64,000 nt of DNA from Methylococcales bacterium (GTDB taxonomy: Bacteria > Pseudomonadota > Gammaproteobacteria > Methylococcales > Methylomonadaceae). This document shows positions 27,097-35,921 of this stretch, in pieces; position 1 is the first letter of the stretch, and each line of letters opens with the position of its first letter. A program made the position numbers and the translations under genes. The notes below the pieces were generated by a model. That model ran no database searches. It was not told where the DNA came from and saw only the letters and a list, made by a program, of their open reading frames with translations. The DNA lies in the NCBI GenBank assembly GCA_026399075.1, contig JAPLRR010000083.1, forward strand, positions 101,600-165,599, read 5' to 3'.

Positions 27097-28194
27097 ATGA
27101 AACAAAGCAATGGCATCGCCTATCTACGCCAACTCTGTTGTTCCGGATTGCCCAAAGAAATTGTTGTCCCTGAGTTTTTACGGGCGGTGCAAAAAGTGCT
27201 GCCTTCAGGGAATAATGTGTTAACCGTCGTTGATGGGCAATTTAACCCAGTATCATTCATGCTTGGGTTTGCCGTTGCCGAACTTGATGAAACGACACCG
27301 GCAGTGGTCTGCGATTTTTTTACGCCTGAACGTATGGCGCTTGCTGCCGCGTGGTTTGTCCATCAACCCGTGTTAGTGGATGCTGGGGTGTTTGATGAAG
27401 GGTTTTATATGACGGACATGTATAACTTGGTGTTTCGCCGCTATGACCAGCATCATGTACTGTGGGGACTTGTTGGACAGCATTCGAAACCGCTTGGACT
27501 GCTTGGGCTGTATCGCCCGCGCCAACAAAAGGCCTTCAATAAAGCCGAGCAAGCTTTGTTTTCACAATTGTTGCCTTATGTGGCCCATGCCATGCAGGTG
27601 CCTATGGATAACGCCATCCGATACAGTGAGGCTGGCTTGTCAGGGATGATGGTTATGGATGTCCAAGGCGAGCCTCTTTTTATTAGCCCAGAAGCCAAGT
27701 GTTTGTTGGCCTTGGCAACCCAGACCCCGATTGCTGCCGATGCCCGGATTAAGCAGGCCAGATTGTTGGCGGCTGTGGGGCAGTTGTGCCGGAACTTGGA
27801 TACGGTGTTCCGGGGGTTGGCGGCTGCCCCGCCTTCTTGGGATTATACCGCCCAAAATGGCCGCTTTATCTTTCGGGCCTATTGGTTAAACCAATACAAT
27901 AATGGCCCAGGCGGCTTGATAGGTATAACCATAGAACACCAGGAGCCAGCTTTGCTGAAAATCTTACGCGCCCTACAGCTATTGCCTTTGTCACCTATGC
28001 AAAAAGAGGTTTGCTTGTTGTTGGCACAAGGTTATTCCAATGAGAAAATTGGCGAACGTTTGCATATCAAGCTGACTACGGTAAAAGACCATGTCAGCAA
28101 GCTATTCACCAAGTTGGATATTCACCAACGGGAAGAGTTATTGGCCAAATTGTTGGCTTTGGAAAGCTCGGCGCTGGTCTTTAAAGGATCGTGA
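27097..28194 (+). CDS. LuxR-type (NarL/FixJ-like HTH) transcriptional regulator
   Basis: A 365-residue protein. The last 65 residues form a LuxR-type helix-turn-helix: 'LSPMQKEVCLLLAQGYS', 'KIGERLHIKLTTVKDHVSKL'. The 300-residue N-terminal part has no recognised sensor motif but resembles GAF/PAS-type input domains of similar regulators. I start at ATG 27097; a GTG at 27046 would add 17 residues without conservation. The regulator stands between two PEP-CTERM genes, so it may control surface-protein genes; that is context only. It has no receiver domain, so it probably binds a ligand rather than being phosphorylated. Confidence 0.87.
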   Translation: MKQSNGIAYLRQLCCSGLPKEIVVPEFLRAVQKVLPSGNNVLTVVDGQFNPVSFMLGFAVAELDETTPAVVCDFFTPERMALAAAWFVHQPVLVDAGVFDEGFYMTDMYNLVFRRYDQHHVLWGLVGQHSKPLGLLGLYRPRQQKAFNKAEQALFSQLLPYVAHAMQVPMDNAIRYSEAGLSGMMVMDVQGEPLFISPEAKCLLALATQTPIAADARIKQARLLAAVGQLCRNLDTVFRGLAAAPPSWDYTAQNGRFIFRAYWLNQYNNGPGGLIGITIEHQEPALLKILRALQLLPLSPMQKEVCLLLAQGYSNEKIGERLHIKLTTVKDHVSKLFTKLDIHQREELLAKLLALESSALVFKGS

Positions 28195-28220
28195 TGCAAG
28201 CTCCCGGCAGGGCTTGCATC
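28193..28220. terminator. Inverted repeat between convergent genes
   Basis: Nine-base arms GATGCAAGC (28193-28201) and GCTTGCATC (28212-28220) with a 10-base loop, starting within the stop of the LuxR gene and lying before the convergent metalloprotease stop. No clear T-run follows on the plus strand, so it may be a weak bidirectional terminator. Confidence 0.45.
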
Positions 28221-28240
28221 AGCGATTGATTGAAAAGAAT

Positions 28241-29023
28241 TTAATTGAAAGCAACGCGGCGGCGCATGACCCCCAAGCCAAACAAGCCCAAGGCGAGCAG
28301 GGCAAAGGTACTGGTTTCGGGGACATCGTGTAACAATTTACTCAGTCTGGCATGGGCTATTTGGTCGGCTGGCAGCAAATCCAAGCCTGATCCGCTAGGT
28401 GCGATATTGGCCAAGGTTGCTGGCACAGTGCGCCATGAGCCAGATGCCATCAGGTAATTGGGATGGCTGCTATTCGAATGGCCACCTGGGTCACCGCCTA
28501 GGGCGGGTTGTACCAAGTCTAAGTTATGCCCCAATTCATGGGCTATGGTATCGATACGCCCAAGGCCGCTGTTGAACGCCATCACCGTGTCCATGGCAAT
28601 GACCAATCCGCCGTACCCCATAAAACCTTCACCATAGACCCCGGTAACTGTATGCACCAAGAACATGTCAACAATGGAAGCACTATAGCCAAAGCCGGCA
28701 TAGTCGATAAGGTCATAGAAGCTATCACCGGCGACACTATCATTTAGAAAGCTGAATGCGGTGCTATTGATGGTTTGGGCCAAGTTGAAGCTGACGCTGA
28801 TGCCCGCTTGCGCCCAAATCTTGTTGGTTTCAGCACTAAAAAAAGCATTGCCGGCAGGGCCCTTAGATGCACAGTTTAGCCCGCTGTCGTTACAAAGTAC
28901 ATGGACGTTGACATTCAGTATTTTGTCTATGGTCATTGCCGAGGCAGGGCTGGCGCTTAGTCCAATTGCAATGATGGTTACAAATACCAGGGAATATAGC
29001 TTGTTTTGAAGGGTGTTTTTCAT
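28241..29023 (-). CDS. Exported zinc metalloprotease with PEP-CTERM signal
   Basis: A 260-residue protein with a signal peptide (about 1-29, ending 'SASPASA') and the zinc-binding motif 'TIAHELGHNLDL' near residue 160, which fits the HExxH core of zincin proteases. The third ligand is expected shortly after, possibly in 'GGHSNSSHPNYL'. The C terminus 'VPETSTFALLALGLFGLG' plus 'MRRRVAFN' is a PEP-CTERM exosortase signal. It is thus exported and anchored, then released at the cell surface. It could process other PEP-CTERM proteins such as the giant one nearby; that is inference. Confidence 0.88.
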   Translation of the reverse strand: MKNTLQNKLYSLVFVTIIAIGLSASPASAMTIDKILNVNVHVLCNDSGLNCASKGPAGNAFFSAETNKIWAQAGISVSFNLAQTINSTAFSFLNDSVAGDSFYDLIDYAGFGYSASIVDMFLVHTVTGVYGEGFMGYGGLVIAMDTVMAFNSGLGRIDTIAHELGHNLDLVQPALGGDPGGHSNSSHPNYLMASGSWRTVPATLANIAPSGSGLDLLPADQIAHARLSKLLHDVPETSTFALLALGLFGLGVMRRRVAFN

Positions 29024-29157
29024 AGGGTTAGATTCCTGATTTTAGGGTATAAAGTGGGTAATATCAGTTTAGATGAATTTTTTCCTTGGTTGTAAATGGT
29101 GAATTAGAGCAGATTTAAGTGCTAATACCAATAGTAGCCATTTCGGTTTTATGGCTT

Positions 29158-32100
29158 TTAATGCGGCTTAATTTCATGCAGTAAGCATTCCAGCAATTCC
29201 TTTAACGATAAGGGCTTGGCGATATGGGCGTTCATGCCGGCGGCAAAGCAGGCATCCCGGTCTTGCTGCATGGCGGCTGCGGTCATCGCGATGATGGGTA
29301 GGGTTTTACCTTCTGGCAGTGTACGTATCTGCCGGGTGGCTTCATAACCGTCCATAATCGGCATGTGTAAATCCATTAGGATGGCATCGTATCGCCCTTG
29401 CATGAAGCAACTGATGGCTTCTTCGCCATGGTTGGCGATAACCACCTCCAAGCCCGCTTTTTCAAGGAATTTCTTGGCCACGAGTTGGTTAAGGCTGTTG
29501 TCTTCAACTAATAGGATGCGGGCACCACGGATCGGTGTTGCGGCCGCATAAGGGTCAAACTTGGTTTCCGCTTGGGCCGGGATATCTTTCGTTTGGGAAC
29601 ATACTTGCAGTAAGGTTTCGAACAACGTTGTCCGGGTCACTGGTTTGTCCAAGATGGCATTGGCATGGATGCGCCCAGACGCAGTTTGTCCGGTTTGGAT
29701 GAGTCGGTTGTGGCTGGTGGCCACAATAATTTTTGGGGCTTGTTGGTCCGCATCGCCTTTGTTTCGGGCTTGGAACTGCTGCGCAAGTTCAAGGAGGTTG
29801 TCTTGGTTTTTTTGGTCAAATAGTAAGACATCAAAGGCCTGGCTTTGAGCGGAGGCTAGTGCCGCTTCTAAATAGGTTAAGGCTTGGACATGTAAACCCC
29901 ATGACTCTAGATAGCGTTGCGAAATGCCCCTTGTAATGGCCAAGTCATCGATGATGAGGGCATGCAAACCCACCAAGGGTTTGCCATGGTCGGCCCACCC
30001 ATAAACTGCGCCTAGCCCAAGATTGAGGGTGAATGTGAATGTGCAACCCCGGCCCAGTTCACCGTCCACAGTAATATCCCCGCCCATCAATTCGACCAGT
30101 TGCCGGCATATCGCCAAGCCCAAACCAGCGCCGCCGAATTTTCGTGTGGTGGAGGTGTCGGCTTGGCTAAAGGGCAAGAACAGGCGTCCGGCTTGTTCGG
30201 GTGAGCAACCAATGCCGGTGTCGCTGACCATAAACCGCAGCATCAGCTGTTGCCCATGGCGTTCTGCAACCTCAAGCCGGATGGTAATTTCGCCACATTG
30301 GGTAAATTTAATGGCATTGCTTACCAAATTATTGAGTATTTGGCGTGTCCTAAAGGCATCGCCGACCAACAGTTTGGGGACATCATCGGCAACATCCAGG
30401 ATCAGATCCAGGCCGTTAGTCTCGGCTTCATTGGTGAACAGCGTGGCAACCTCCTTAAGCACCGATTCAACAGCAAATTCCTGTTGTTCAATTTCCATCC
30501 GCCGGGCCTCAATTTTGGAAAAATCAAGGATGTCATTGAGCAGGCGCAACAGCGCTTGGGATGAGTGATGGATTTTGTTGAGGTAATCATGTTCTTGGGG
30601 CGGCAAGTCCAAGTCCAAGACCAGTTCGGTCAAGCCTAAAATGGCGTTCATGGGGGTGCGGATTTCGTGGCTCATGTTCGCCAAAAATTCGGATTTGGCA
30701 AGGTTGGCCTTTTCAGCGAGTTCTTTGGCGTTGTTTAAGGCAATTTCCACCTGTTTGCGTTCGGTGATGTCATTAAACGCTTCCAGCATTTGCCCGACAA
30801 TAAAGACACTGTGGACAATAACCCAGCGTTGTTCGCCATTTTTACAAACCACCGACATTTCCGGGGTTACAAAGCCCTCATCCCACACTGGCTGGCGTTT
30901 GCCTGCCGCCAACCAGCGGTCGGTGGCGATGCGGCGGCGCTGCTCGTCAGGGTAAGCCCGGCACCACCATTGTTCCAGTGTGGGGATGTCCTGTAGCGTG
31001 TAGCCAAAGGTTTTCACAAAGCTGTCGTTTAAGCCGACAATATTGCCTTTCAGGTCATGCAGGGCAACCGGTATGGGCGAGCCTTGGAAGAGTTGTCGGA
31101 AGCGTTCCTCGCTTTGGCGCAAATAGGTTTCCACTTGTGAACGCTGGTCAATTTCAGTGGAAAGCTCACGGGTTTTACGTTTTACTTCTTCTGAGATATA
31201 GCGCCTATCGCCACTGACAATCAGTGCGATGGCACCAAAAATACCGCACATGACCAAGGCCAAGAAAAAAATCAACAAAGACGGGGTTATCCGGGCCGCA
31301 CCCATGCTGGTAAAGGGTTGGAACAGCATAATGCGCCATTCGCGGTCAGCCAGTTTGATCGTTTCTTGGTAATGTACGCCCCGGCGTTCAACATAAGGGG
31401 ATTTCATCAATACGGGAAGTTTTTCGGAGGTGTTGGTGATCAATGTCTTATCACCGTCAGCGTTTAAATCTTCAACACGCCAGAGCAAGTTTTTAGGGCC
31501 ATTGTTCAAATGGGCGACCAATTTTTTAAAATCAAACACACCAACACAAAAACCGGTGGTTGCACTAAGCATATCGTGGACAGGGGTAAAAATGAGTACG
31601 GTTTCTGGGGTGTTGGGGGCATTTGTGGCCTTGATTTTGGCAGTCATGGCTGGTTGTCCAGAACGCCAAGCCTTGTCAATGACTGGCGCCAACTTGGGGT
31701 CGGCGAAAAGATCCAGGCTTTGCACGGGGGCGATGCTCCCCTGCGGTTCGCTATAGGTTACGGGGGCCGACCAGCCGTTTGGGTTGGGCAACCAACCTTG
31801 GCGCCGGGTAATGGCCAGGGGATGGCCAAGAAGTTGGGTGGTGGTGAGTGCATAAGGTTCAGCCGTTGAGTGACGGATCAGCGGTGCCCATTGCCACGCT
31901 TGAAAAATGCTGTCCTTGTTTTGCAAGTGCTGGGTAAAAATTTTGAACTCCTGGGGTGTGACCGTATTGCTGGCTTCAAACAAGGCTGTCAAATCAACCA
32001 AGCTAAGGATTTGGATTTCCCCCATTTGTTTAAACTTGCCCATGACGCTGGCCGCTTCAACCTGAAAGCGGGTAATGAGTTCTTGTTCATCATTTTCCCG

Positions 32101-32706
32101 CATGGTCTGCTGCATAAGCACGCAAAACAGCATACCGATCAACAACGGCAGGCTCACCTGCCAGCGGCGGCCTGTCCATGCGTCGCGTTGGTCTAGTGCC
32201 ACCAGTACTAAGGGCGTGAAAATCAGCACGCCCAAGCTGTCGCCTAACCACCAGTTGATAAAAGTCAGAAACACTTGGTTTGGGCTGACCAAGCCCTTTA
32301 ACACTAAAGCGGCATCGCCATTCAGGGAGGCTATCAGGCAACTACCCAGTGCAATTAGCACAAAGCGCAACACTTCGGAGGGGCGGGCAAATTCTAGGGA
32401 CGGTTGAAAACGGCGTAGCAGTTTTTCGCCGACCAGTGCTTGCAGGGTTGAGCCGCTGGCCATCATCCATGGCAGCCAGCTTTGGTCAAATTGGCCGTCT
32501 GCGGCGGCGGCGTTGCTAAACACTGAGCCTATCAGTATGCCCGGCCAAACCTTACGCCCCCCCCAAATAAGGCAGGCAGCAAGGGCAAGTCCGGCAGGTG
32601 GCCAAATGAGTGCCACTGAACCGGGGGTTAAAGCCAGCATCAGGCTGATCCGGCTCAGCACAAAATAGATCAATGCAACGCCAATATTGAGGGCTATGGT
32701 CTTCAT
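29158..32706 (-). CDS. Hybrid histidine kinase (MASE1-CHASE-PAS-HisKA-HATPase-REC-REC)
   Basis: An 1,182-residue membrane sensor. The N terminus has the MASE1 multi-helix membrane domain ('GSVALIWPPAGLALA'), followed by a CHASE-like periplasmic sensor ('ELITRFQVEAASVM...AWQWAPLI'), another membrane helix, a PAS domain ('FRQLFQGSPIPVALHD'), the phosphoacceptor 'SHEIRTPMNAIL' (His about 679), and the ATPase ('DTGIGCSP', 'GAGLGLAICRQL'). Two receiver domains follow. The first is degenerate ('LFDQKNQDNL'); the second is complete, with 'LLVEDNSLNQ' and phospho-acceptor Asp in 'LMDLHMPIMDG'. No cognate regulator is adjacent. The ligand is unknown. Confidence 0.93.
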   Translation of the reverse strand: MKTIALNIGVALIYFVLSRISLMLALTPGSVALIWPPAGLALAACLIWGGRKVWPGILIGSVFSNAAAADGQFDQSWLPWMMASGSTLQALVGEKLLRRFQPSLEFARPSEVLRFVLIALGSCLIASLNGDAALVLKGLVSPNQVFLTFINWWLGDSLGVLIFTPLVLVALDQRDAWTGRRWQVSLPLLIGMLFCVLMQQTMRENDEQELITRFQVEAASVMGKFKQMGEIQILSLVDLTALFEASNTVTPQEFKIFTQHLQNKDSIFQAWQWAPLIRHSTAEPYALTTTQLLGHPLAITRRQGWLPNPNGWSAPVTYSEPQGSIAPVQSLDLFADPKLAPVIDKAWRSGQPAMTAKIKATNAPNTPETVLIFTPVHDMLSATTGFCVGVFDFKKLVAHLNNGPKNLLWRVEDLNADGDKTLITNTSEKLPVLMKSPYVERRGVHYQETIKLADREWRIMLFQPFTSMGAARITPSLLIFFLALVMCGIFGAIALIVSGDRRYISEEVKRKTRELSTEIDQRSQVETYLRQSEERFRQLFQGSPIPVALHDLKGNIVGLNDSFVKTFGYTLQDIPTLEQWWCRAYPDEQRRRIATDRWLAAGKRQPVWDEGFVTPEMSVVCKNGEQRWVIVHSVFIVGQMLEAFNDITERKQVEIALNNAKELAEKANLAKSEFLANMSHEIRTPMNAILGLTELVLDLDLPPQEHDYLNKIHHSSQALLRLLNDILDFSKIEARRMEIEQQEFAVESVLKEVATLFTNEAETNGLDLILDVADDVPKLLVGDAFRTRQILNNLVSNAIKFTQCGEITIRLEVAERHGQQLMLRFMVSDTGIGCSPEQAGRLFLPFSQADTSTTRKFGGAGLGLAICRQLVELMGGDITVDGELGRGCTFTFTLNLGLGAVYGWADHGKPLVGLHALIIDDLAITRGISQRYLESWGLHVQALTYLEAALASAQSQAFDVLLFDQKNQDNLLELAQQFQARNKGDADQQAPKIIVATSHNRLIQTGQTASGRIHANAILDKPVTRTTLFETLLQVCSQTKDIPAQAETKFDPYAAATPIRGARILLVEDNSLNQLVAKKFLEKAGLEVVIANHGEEAISCFMQGRYDAILMDLHMPIMDGYEATRQIRTLPEGKTLPIIAMTAAAMQQDRDACFAAGMNAHIAKPLSLKELLECLLHEIKPH

Positions 32707-32842
32707 TCAATCAGCTTTTAAAAAACTTGGATGGGCTGGCATCTTAACATACAAACATAGAAGCGAAACCCTAGGCATGGGCACAGGTATCATCCAAGCC
32801 AGTATGACGGTACTTGCCCAAACTTTTGTAGATATCTATGGT

Positions 32843-33625
32843 TTAGGTGGGAACGGGGATTTTATATAGTTCTATGTCTTGTGCCATGGTCGCACTTTCT
32901 AAGATGAGCCGCCCGTCAGCTTCGACCACATGGATAGGGCGGGCGGTGAAATCTAGCCAGCGCAGGTCTAGCCGCCCAACTAAGTTGTGGCGGCTTTTTG
33001 CCACTTGTTCACGTAGGGCGCGGCGTTGCGTCGGCGACAATTCATAGTCTTGCCTGCTGGTAAGGCCGTTGCCGCGTGGGATAAAAGGCATCAGGCTCAG
33101 ACGCCGCACTTTGTTCGCCAAGCAAAATTCAGTCACCCAACTTATCGCGTCGCTAGCCCCGGCAACAACGGTGGTTTGCACCGAAACTTGGACGCCAGCC
33201 GCCACTAACCGCTGGATGTTCTGGGTGGTATGTGCAAAGGCGGCCCGGCCTACGACGGCATCGTGGTGTTCTTGATCGCCGTGTAAGCTGACTTTAACTT
33301 GGGTTTTGGTCTGGCGTAGCAGGGGCAGTAGTGGATCCGGGAGCTTTATGCCGTTGGTGGTCAACTTGGTTTTGCCGCCATGTTTGTGCACATGATCGAT
33401 AAGTTGGGGCAGCCCGGGATGTATCGTCGGTTCGCCACCGCAAAAATGGATGGTGTTTACGCCGTGCATCAGCAGCCAATCAAGGCGGCTGATCAGGGTT
33501 TTTACATCAGGATGGGAGCCTTCCGGTGGTGCCAGGCAAAAGCCGCAACGGGCGTTGCAGTAGCGGGTGACCCGAAAACAAATGCTTTGGGGCAGGGGAG
33601 CCGTTATGGTGGGTTTCATTGGCAT
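32843..33625 (-). CDS. Radical SAM protein of a three-gene operon
   Basis: A 260-residue radical S-adenosylmethionine enzyme: the cluster motif CxxxCxxC is 'CNARCGFC' (Cys23, Cys27, Cys30), followed by 'FCGGEPT' (GGEP at 63-66) and 'KLTTNGIKL', all typical of the superfamily. No C-terminal SPASM cysteine set is present, so it carries only the one cluster. The 'CGFCLAPPEG' context differs from viperins. It begins 12 bases after the exonuclease stop. The substrate is unknown. Its neighbours are nucleic-acid proteins, so modification of nucleotides or RNA is possible but unproven. Confidence 0.85.
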   Translation of the reverse strand: MPMKPTITAPLPQSICFRVTRYCNARCGFCLAPPEGSHPDVKTLISRLDWLLMHGVNTIHFCGGEPTIHPGLPQLIDHVHKHGGKTKLTTNGIKLPDPLLPLLRQTKTQVKVSLHGDQEHHDAVVGRAAFAHTTQNIQRLVAAGVQVSVQTTVVAGASDAISWVTEFCLANKVRRLSLMPFIPRGNGLTSRQDYELSPTQRRALREQVAKSRHNLVGRLDLRWLDFTARPIHVVEADGRLILESATMAQDIELYKIPVPT

Positions 33626-33637
33626 TTTACGGTTGGC

Positions 33638-34189
33638 TTAAGGTCGGCATTCGGCCAGCATATTACAAAACAACGCACCTTGTTCAATGGCATCATCCAA
33701 GGCGACATGGGTATGGGGCAGGTCATCTAGCCAACGCTTAGGCATCTTGCGCTTGGTGCTGCTACGGTAGTCTTTGCCCAGCATCACCATCGCCATGGTT
33801 TTGATGTCCAATGCAGAAAAGCTAAATGGGCTATGGCCGGTGAAGCGTATTAAGTACCAGTAGATAAACATAAAGTCAAACGCTGCCGGATAGCCCACGA
33901 AAACCGGGGCACCGGGCAGTGCATCTAACCAAGTGGCATAATTGGCCATGGCGGTTGCCGGGGCTTGAAGGTCTTGTCGGCAGCTTTGCCATGCTTCGGG
34001 ATGCAACTGCCACCAAGCCATGGTATCAGGATGGGATTCGGCATCCGGTAAAGTTTCCAGATTGGCTGAAAACGTGCCGATCAGGGTTTTGTCAGCCAGA
34101 TAAGCCGCAGAGCCAAAACTTAGCATGGAGTAAGGGCCGGGGATAGGGCCGTCCACTTCAATGTCGGTGCTGACATAAATTTCGCTCAT
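33638..34189 (-). CDS. DEDDh-type 3'-5' exonuclease
   Basis: A 183-residue exonuclease of the RNase T/DnaQ type. The catalytic set is complete: 'STDIEVDG' (Asp9, Glu11), '[10 protein letters not shown]' with the second Asp, and '[10 protein letters not shown]' carrying the histidine and last Asp. It is most similar in style to small oligoribonuclease/ExoX-like enzymes. The start is ATG at 34189, which overlaps the TOPRIM gene stop as ATGA; an earlier in-frame ATG at 34204 would add five residues. Translational coupling to the TOPRIM gene is clear. Confidence 0.88.
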   Translation of the reverse strand: MSEIYVSTDIEVDGPIPGPYSMLSFGSAAYLADKTLIGTFSANLETLPDAESHPDTMAWWQLHPEAWQSCRQDLQAPATAMANYATWLDALPGAPVFVGYPAAFDFMFIYWYLIRFTGHSPFSFSALDIKTMAMVMLGKDYRSSTKRKMPKRWLDDLPHTHVALDDAIEQGALFCNMLAECRP

Positions 34190-34833
34190 GGCAATACCGC
34201 GCAATGGCTATGCAGCCAGTTGGCAACGGTGAGGCGGCCACGTTTGGCTAAGGCAGTATTCCAGTCCTTGCAACGGGTAGGGGGTGGCAGCCGATGGGGA
34301 TCAGCCCCCAGTAAGCGTTGCCGGTATTTCAGCACCTCGGCTTCCCCCGTGCGCCCGGTATCAAAAGCCAACCATAATGTCCGGTTTACTGACGCCTCGG
34401 CTAGCCAAGGTGCCCAACGGCCTACCGTTGCGACAGCAGGCCACCCACAAGTTGCCAGCGATAAGGCATCAAACAAGCCTTCCACCAGTATCAGCGGTTC
34501 GGCCTGCCAACCGCCCAATACACCAAACACTCCGCCACCTGGCCCTATCGTCAACATTTTGTTTTGTCCCCGTCTGGTTTCAAGGTAACGTCCGTGCAAT
34601 GAAGCCATGCTCCCCATCGGGTCACGCATGGCACAAACAACCGCTGGACGACCGCCGAAATTGGCATCAAACCTCACCCCTGCGGTATCTGCCACTGCCA
34701 GCGGGATACCCCGCCGTTCTACATAAGCCTGGCCTAGTGTGCCTGCAAGTGGGACTGCCTTAGCATAACGCTGTTCGGCAGTTTCACCCGTGCTTGGCAT
34801 CAGTAGTGGATCAGTAAAGCATGGAATTTTCAT
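34186..34833 (-). CDS. TOPRIM primase-like protein
   Basis: A 215-residue protein with a primase/helicase-type TOPRIM domain: '[13 protein letters not shown]' (Glu118, Asp122) and '[12 protein letters not shown]' (Asp158, here DTG rather than DxD). The upstream part ('[20 protein letters not shown]') resembles DUF7146-like segments found before TOPRIM in plasmid and phage primases. No zinc finger and no helicase domain are present, so it is not a complete DnaG. I start at ATG 34833 because AAGGAA lies 5-6 bases upstream; a longer frame to 34881 lacks such a site. First gene of the three-gene operon. Confidence 0.8.
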   Translation of the reverse strand: MKIPCFTDPLLMPSTGETAEQRYAKAVPLAGTLGQAYVERRGIPLAVADTAGVRFDANFGGRPAVVCAMRDPMGSMASLHGRYLETRRGQNKMLTIGPGGGVFGVLGGWQAEPLILVEGLFDALSLATCGWPAVATVGRWAPWLAEASVNRTLWLAFDTGRTGEAEVLKYRQRLLGADPHRLPPPTRCKDWNTALAKRGRLTVANWLHSHCAVLP

Positions 34834-35046
34834 TTGTTTCCTTGTTAATGTTAAGGTGGCGAGCTTTGCTGGGATTAACACCTGCTTAGAACAGCGATTC
34901 CATTTTATGTACTATACTTATTTGGCCTGCGGCACTTTGCCCCACCCATTCCTGTTCGCAGGATAATAGTATATTATCACCTTGAGGAAATCCAAGGGCC
35001 GGCTAGGCACGGGTTCTTATTTGCATGGGTCGTCTTACGGAATTTA

Positions 35047-35496
35047 ATGATGCCGCATAATCCAGAACCTAGTTTGACATTTACCATCAAGCCTTCTAGG
35101 CGCTTAAACACCCTACTTATTATTGCCCATCTGTTGGCTTTGGGGGCAAGTATTGCCAATGCCTTGCCACTCGCGGTAAAAATTGGGTTGTTTGTGGGTA
35201 TTGCCAGCCATGGGTGGTGGCTAGTCCGGCGTAGGGACAACCCCGCTTATACCATTAAATACAGCGGGGGTTTGGCTTGGCAACTGGTGGAAGGAAATGA
35301 CAGTGTTTTAATTGACATTGTAGAATCAACGGTTATTACAAGGGTTGCACTGTTTCTACACTTTAGGCAAACTGGCCAAACAGTGCAATCTTGGCGGCCT
35401 GTTGCCTTGCAAACACGGCTAATTTTAAACGATGCCTTGGCGGGGGATGATTACCGTGCCTTAATTGTTAAGCTAAAAACTTCCGCAACTAAATAA
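35047..35496 (+). CDS. YgfX-like inner membrane protein
   Basis: A 149-residue protein with two hydrophobic segments close together ('LLIIAHLLALGASIANALPL', then 'KIGLFVGIASHGWWLV'), followed by a cytoplasmic part containing 'SGGLAWQLV' and a C-terminal 'DYRALIVKLK'. That layout matches YgfX (CptA), which partners SdhE in flavinylation or affects cell division. No sdhE is adjacent, so the role here is uncertain. It stands alone between the divergent TOPRIM operon and hfq. Confidence 0.65.
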   Translation: MMPHNPEPSLTFTIKPSRRLNTLLIIAHLLALGASIANALPLAVKIGLFVGIASHGWWLVRRRDNPAYTIKYSGGLAWQLVEGNDSVLIDIVESTVITRVALFLHFRQTGQTVQSWRPVALQTRLILNDALAGDDYRALIVKLKTSATK

Positions 35497-35633
35497 GCGC
35501 AAGACTAGGCATCTGCTGGTAAAATAAAAAAGTTGATAACGGATAGGCTCTGTGTGTTAAATAATGATTTGTATCAGCCTGTATTTGCAGTTATCTTAAG
35601 TATCATCAAAATAAAATAATAAGGATAAATCGG

Positions 35634-35873
35634 ATGTCAAAAGGTCAAAACTTGCAGGATAATTTCCTGAACACTTTAAGGAAAGAGCATACCCCTGTAT
35701 CAATTTTTCTTGTCAATGGGATAAAGTTACAAGGAAAAGTCGACTCGTTTGATCAATATGTGATCATGCTGAAAAATACCATTAGCCAAATGGTTTACAA
35801 ACACGCCATTTCCACCATCGTGCCCAGCAAAGCCGTCAAGATGACCCGTGATGACGAAGCCGTAGACGAATGA
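35634..35873 (+). CDS. hfq: RNA chaperone Hfq
   Basis: A 79-residue Sm-like protein that pairs small RNAs with mRNAs. Sm1 ('[20 protein letters not shown]') and Sm2 ('[12 protein letters not shown]') motifs are both present, including the YKHA core. Its C-terminal tail is very short compared with E. coli Hfq (102 residues). AAGGAT lies 8 bases before the ATG. hfq is followed by hflX, the conserved order, but miaA, usually upstream, is replaced by the ygfX-like gene. Confidence 0.98.
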   Translation: MSKGQNLQDNFLNTLRKEHTPVSIFLVNGIKLQGKVDSFDQYVIMLKNTISQMVYKHAISTIVPSKAVKMTRDDEAVDE

Positions 35874-35921
35874 GGGCTGTTACCTTTTTTTACCCTTTTA
35901 TAGCTGTACACTTGGAGTATA

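Noticed and set aside
32843..33625. Prokaryotic viperin (anti-viral radical SAM)
   Set aside because: The cluster motif surroundings (CNARCGFCLAPP) and length do not match the viperin pattern I know; left as a radical SAM protein of unknown role.
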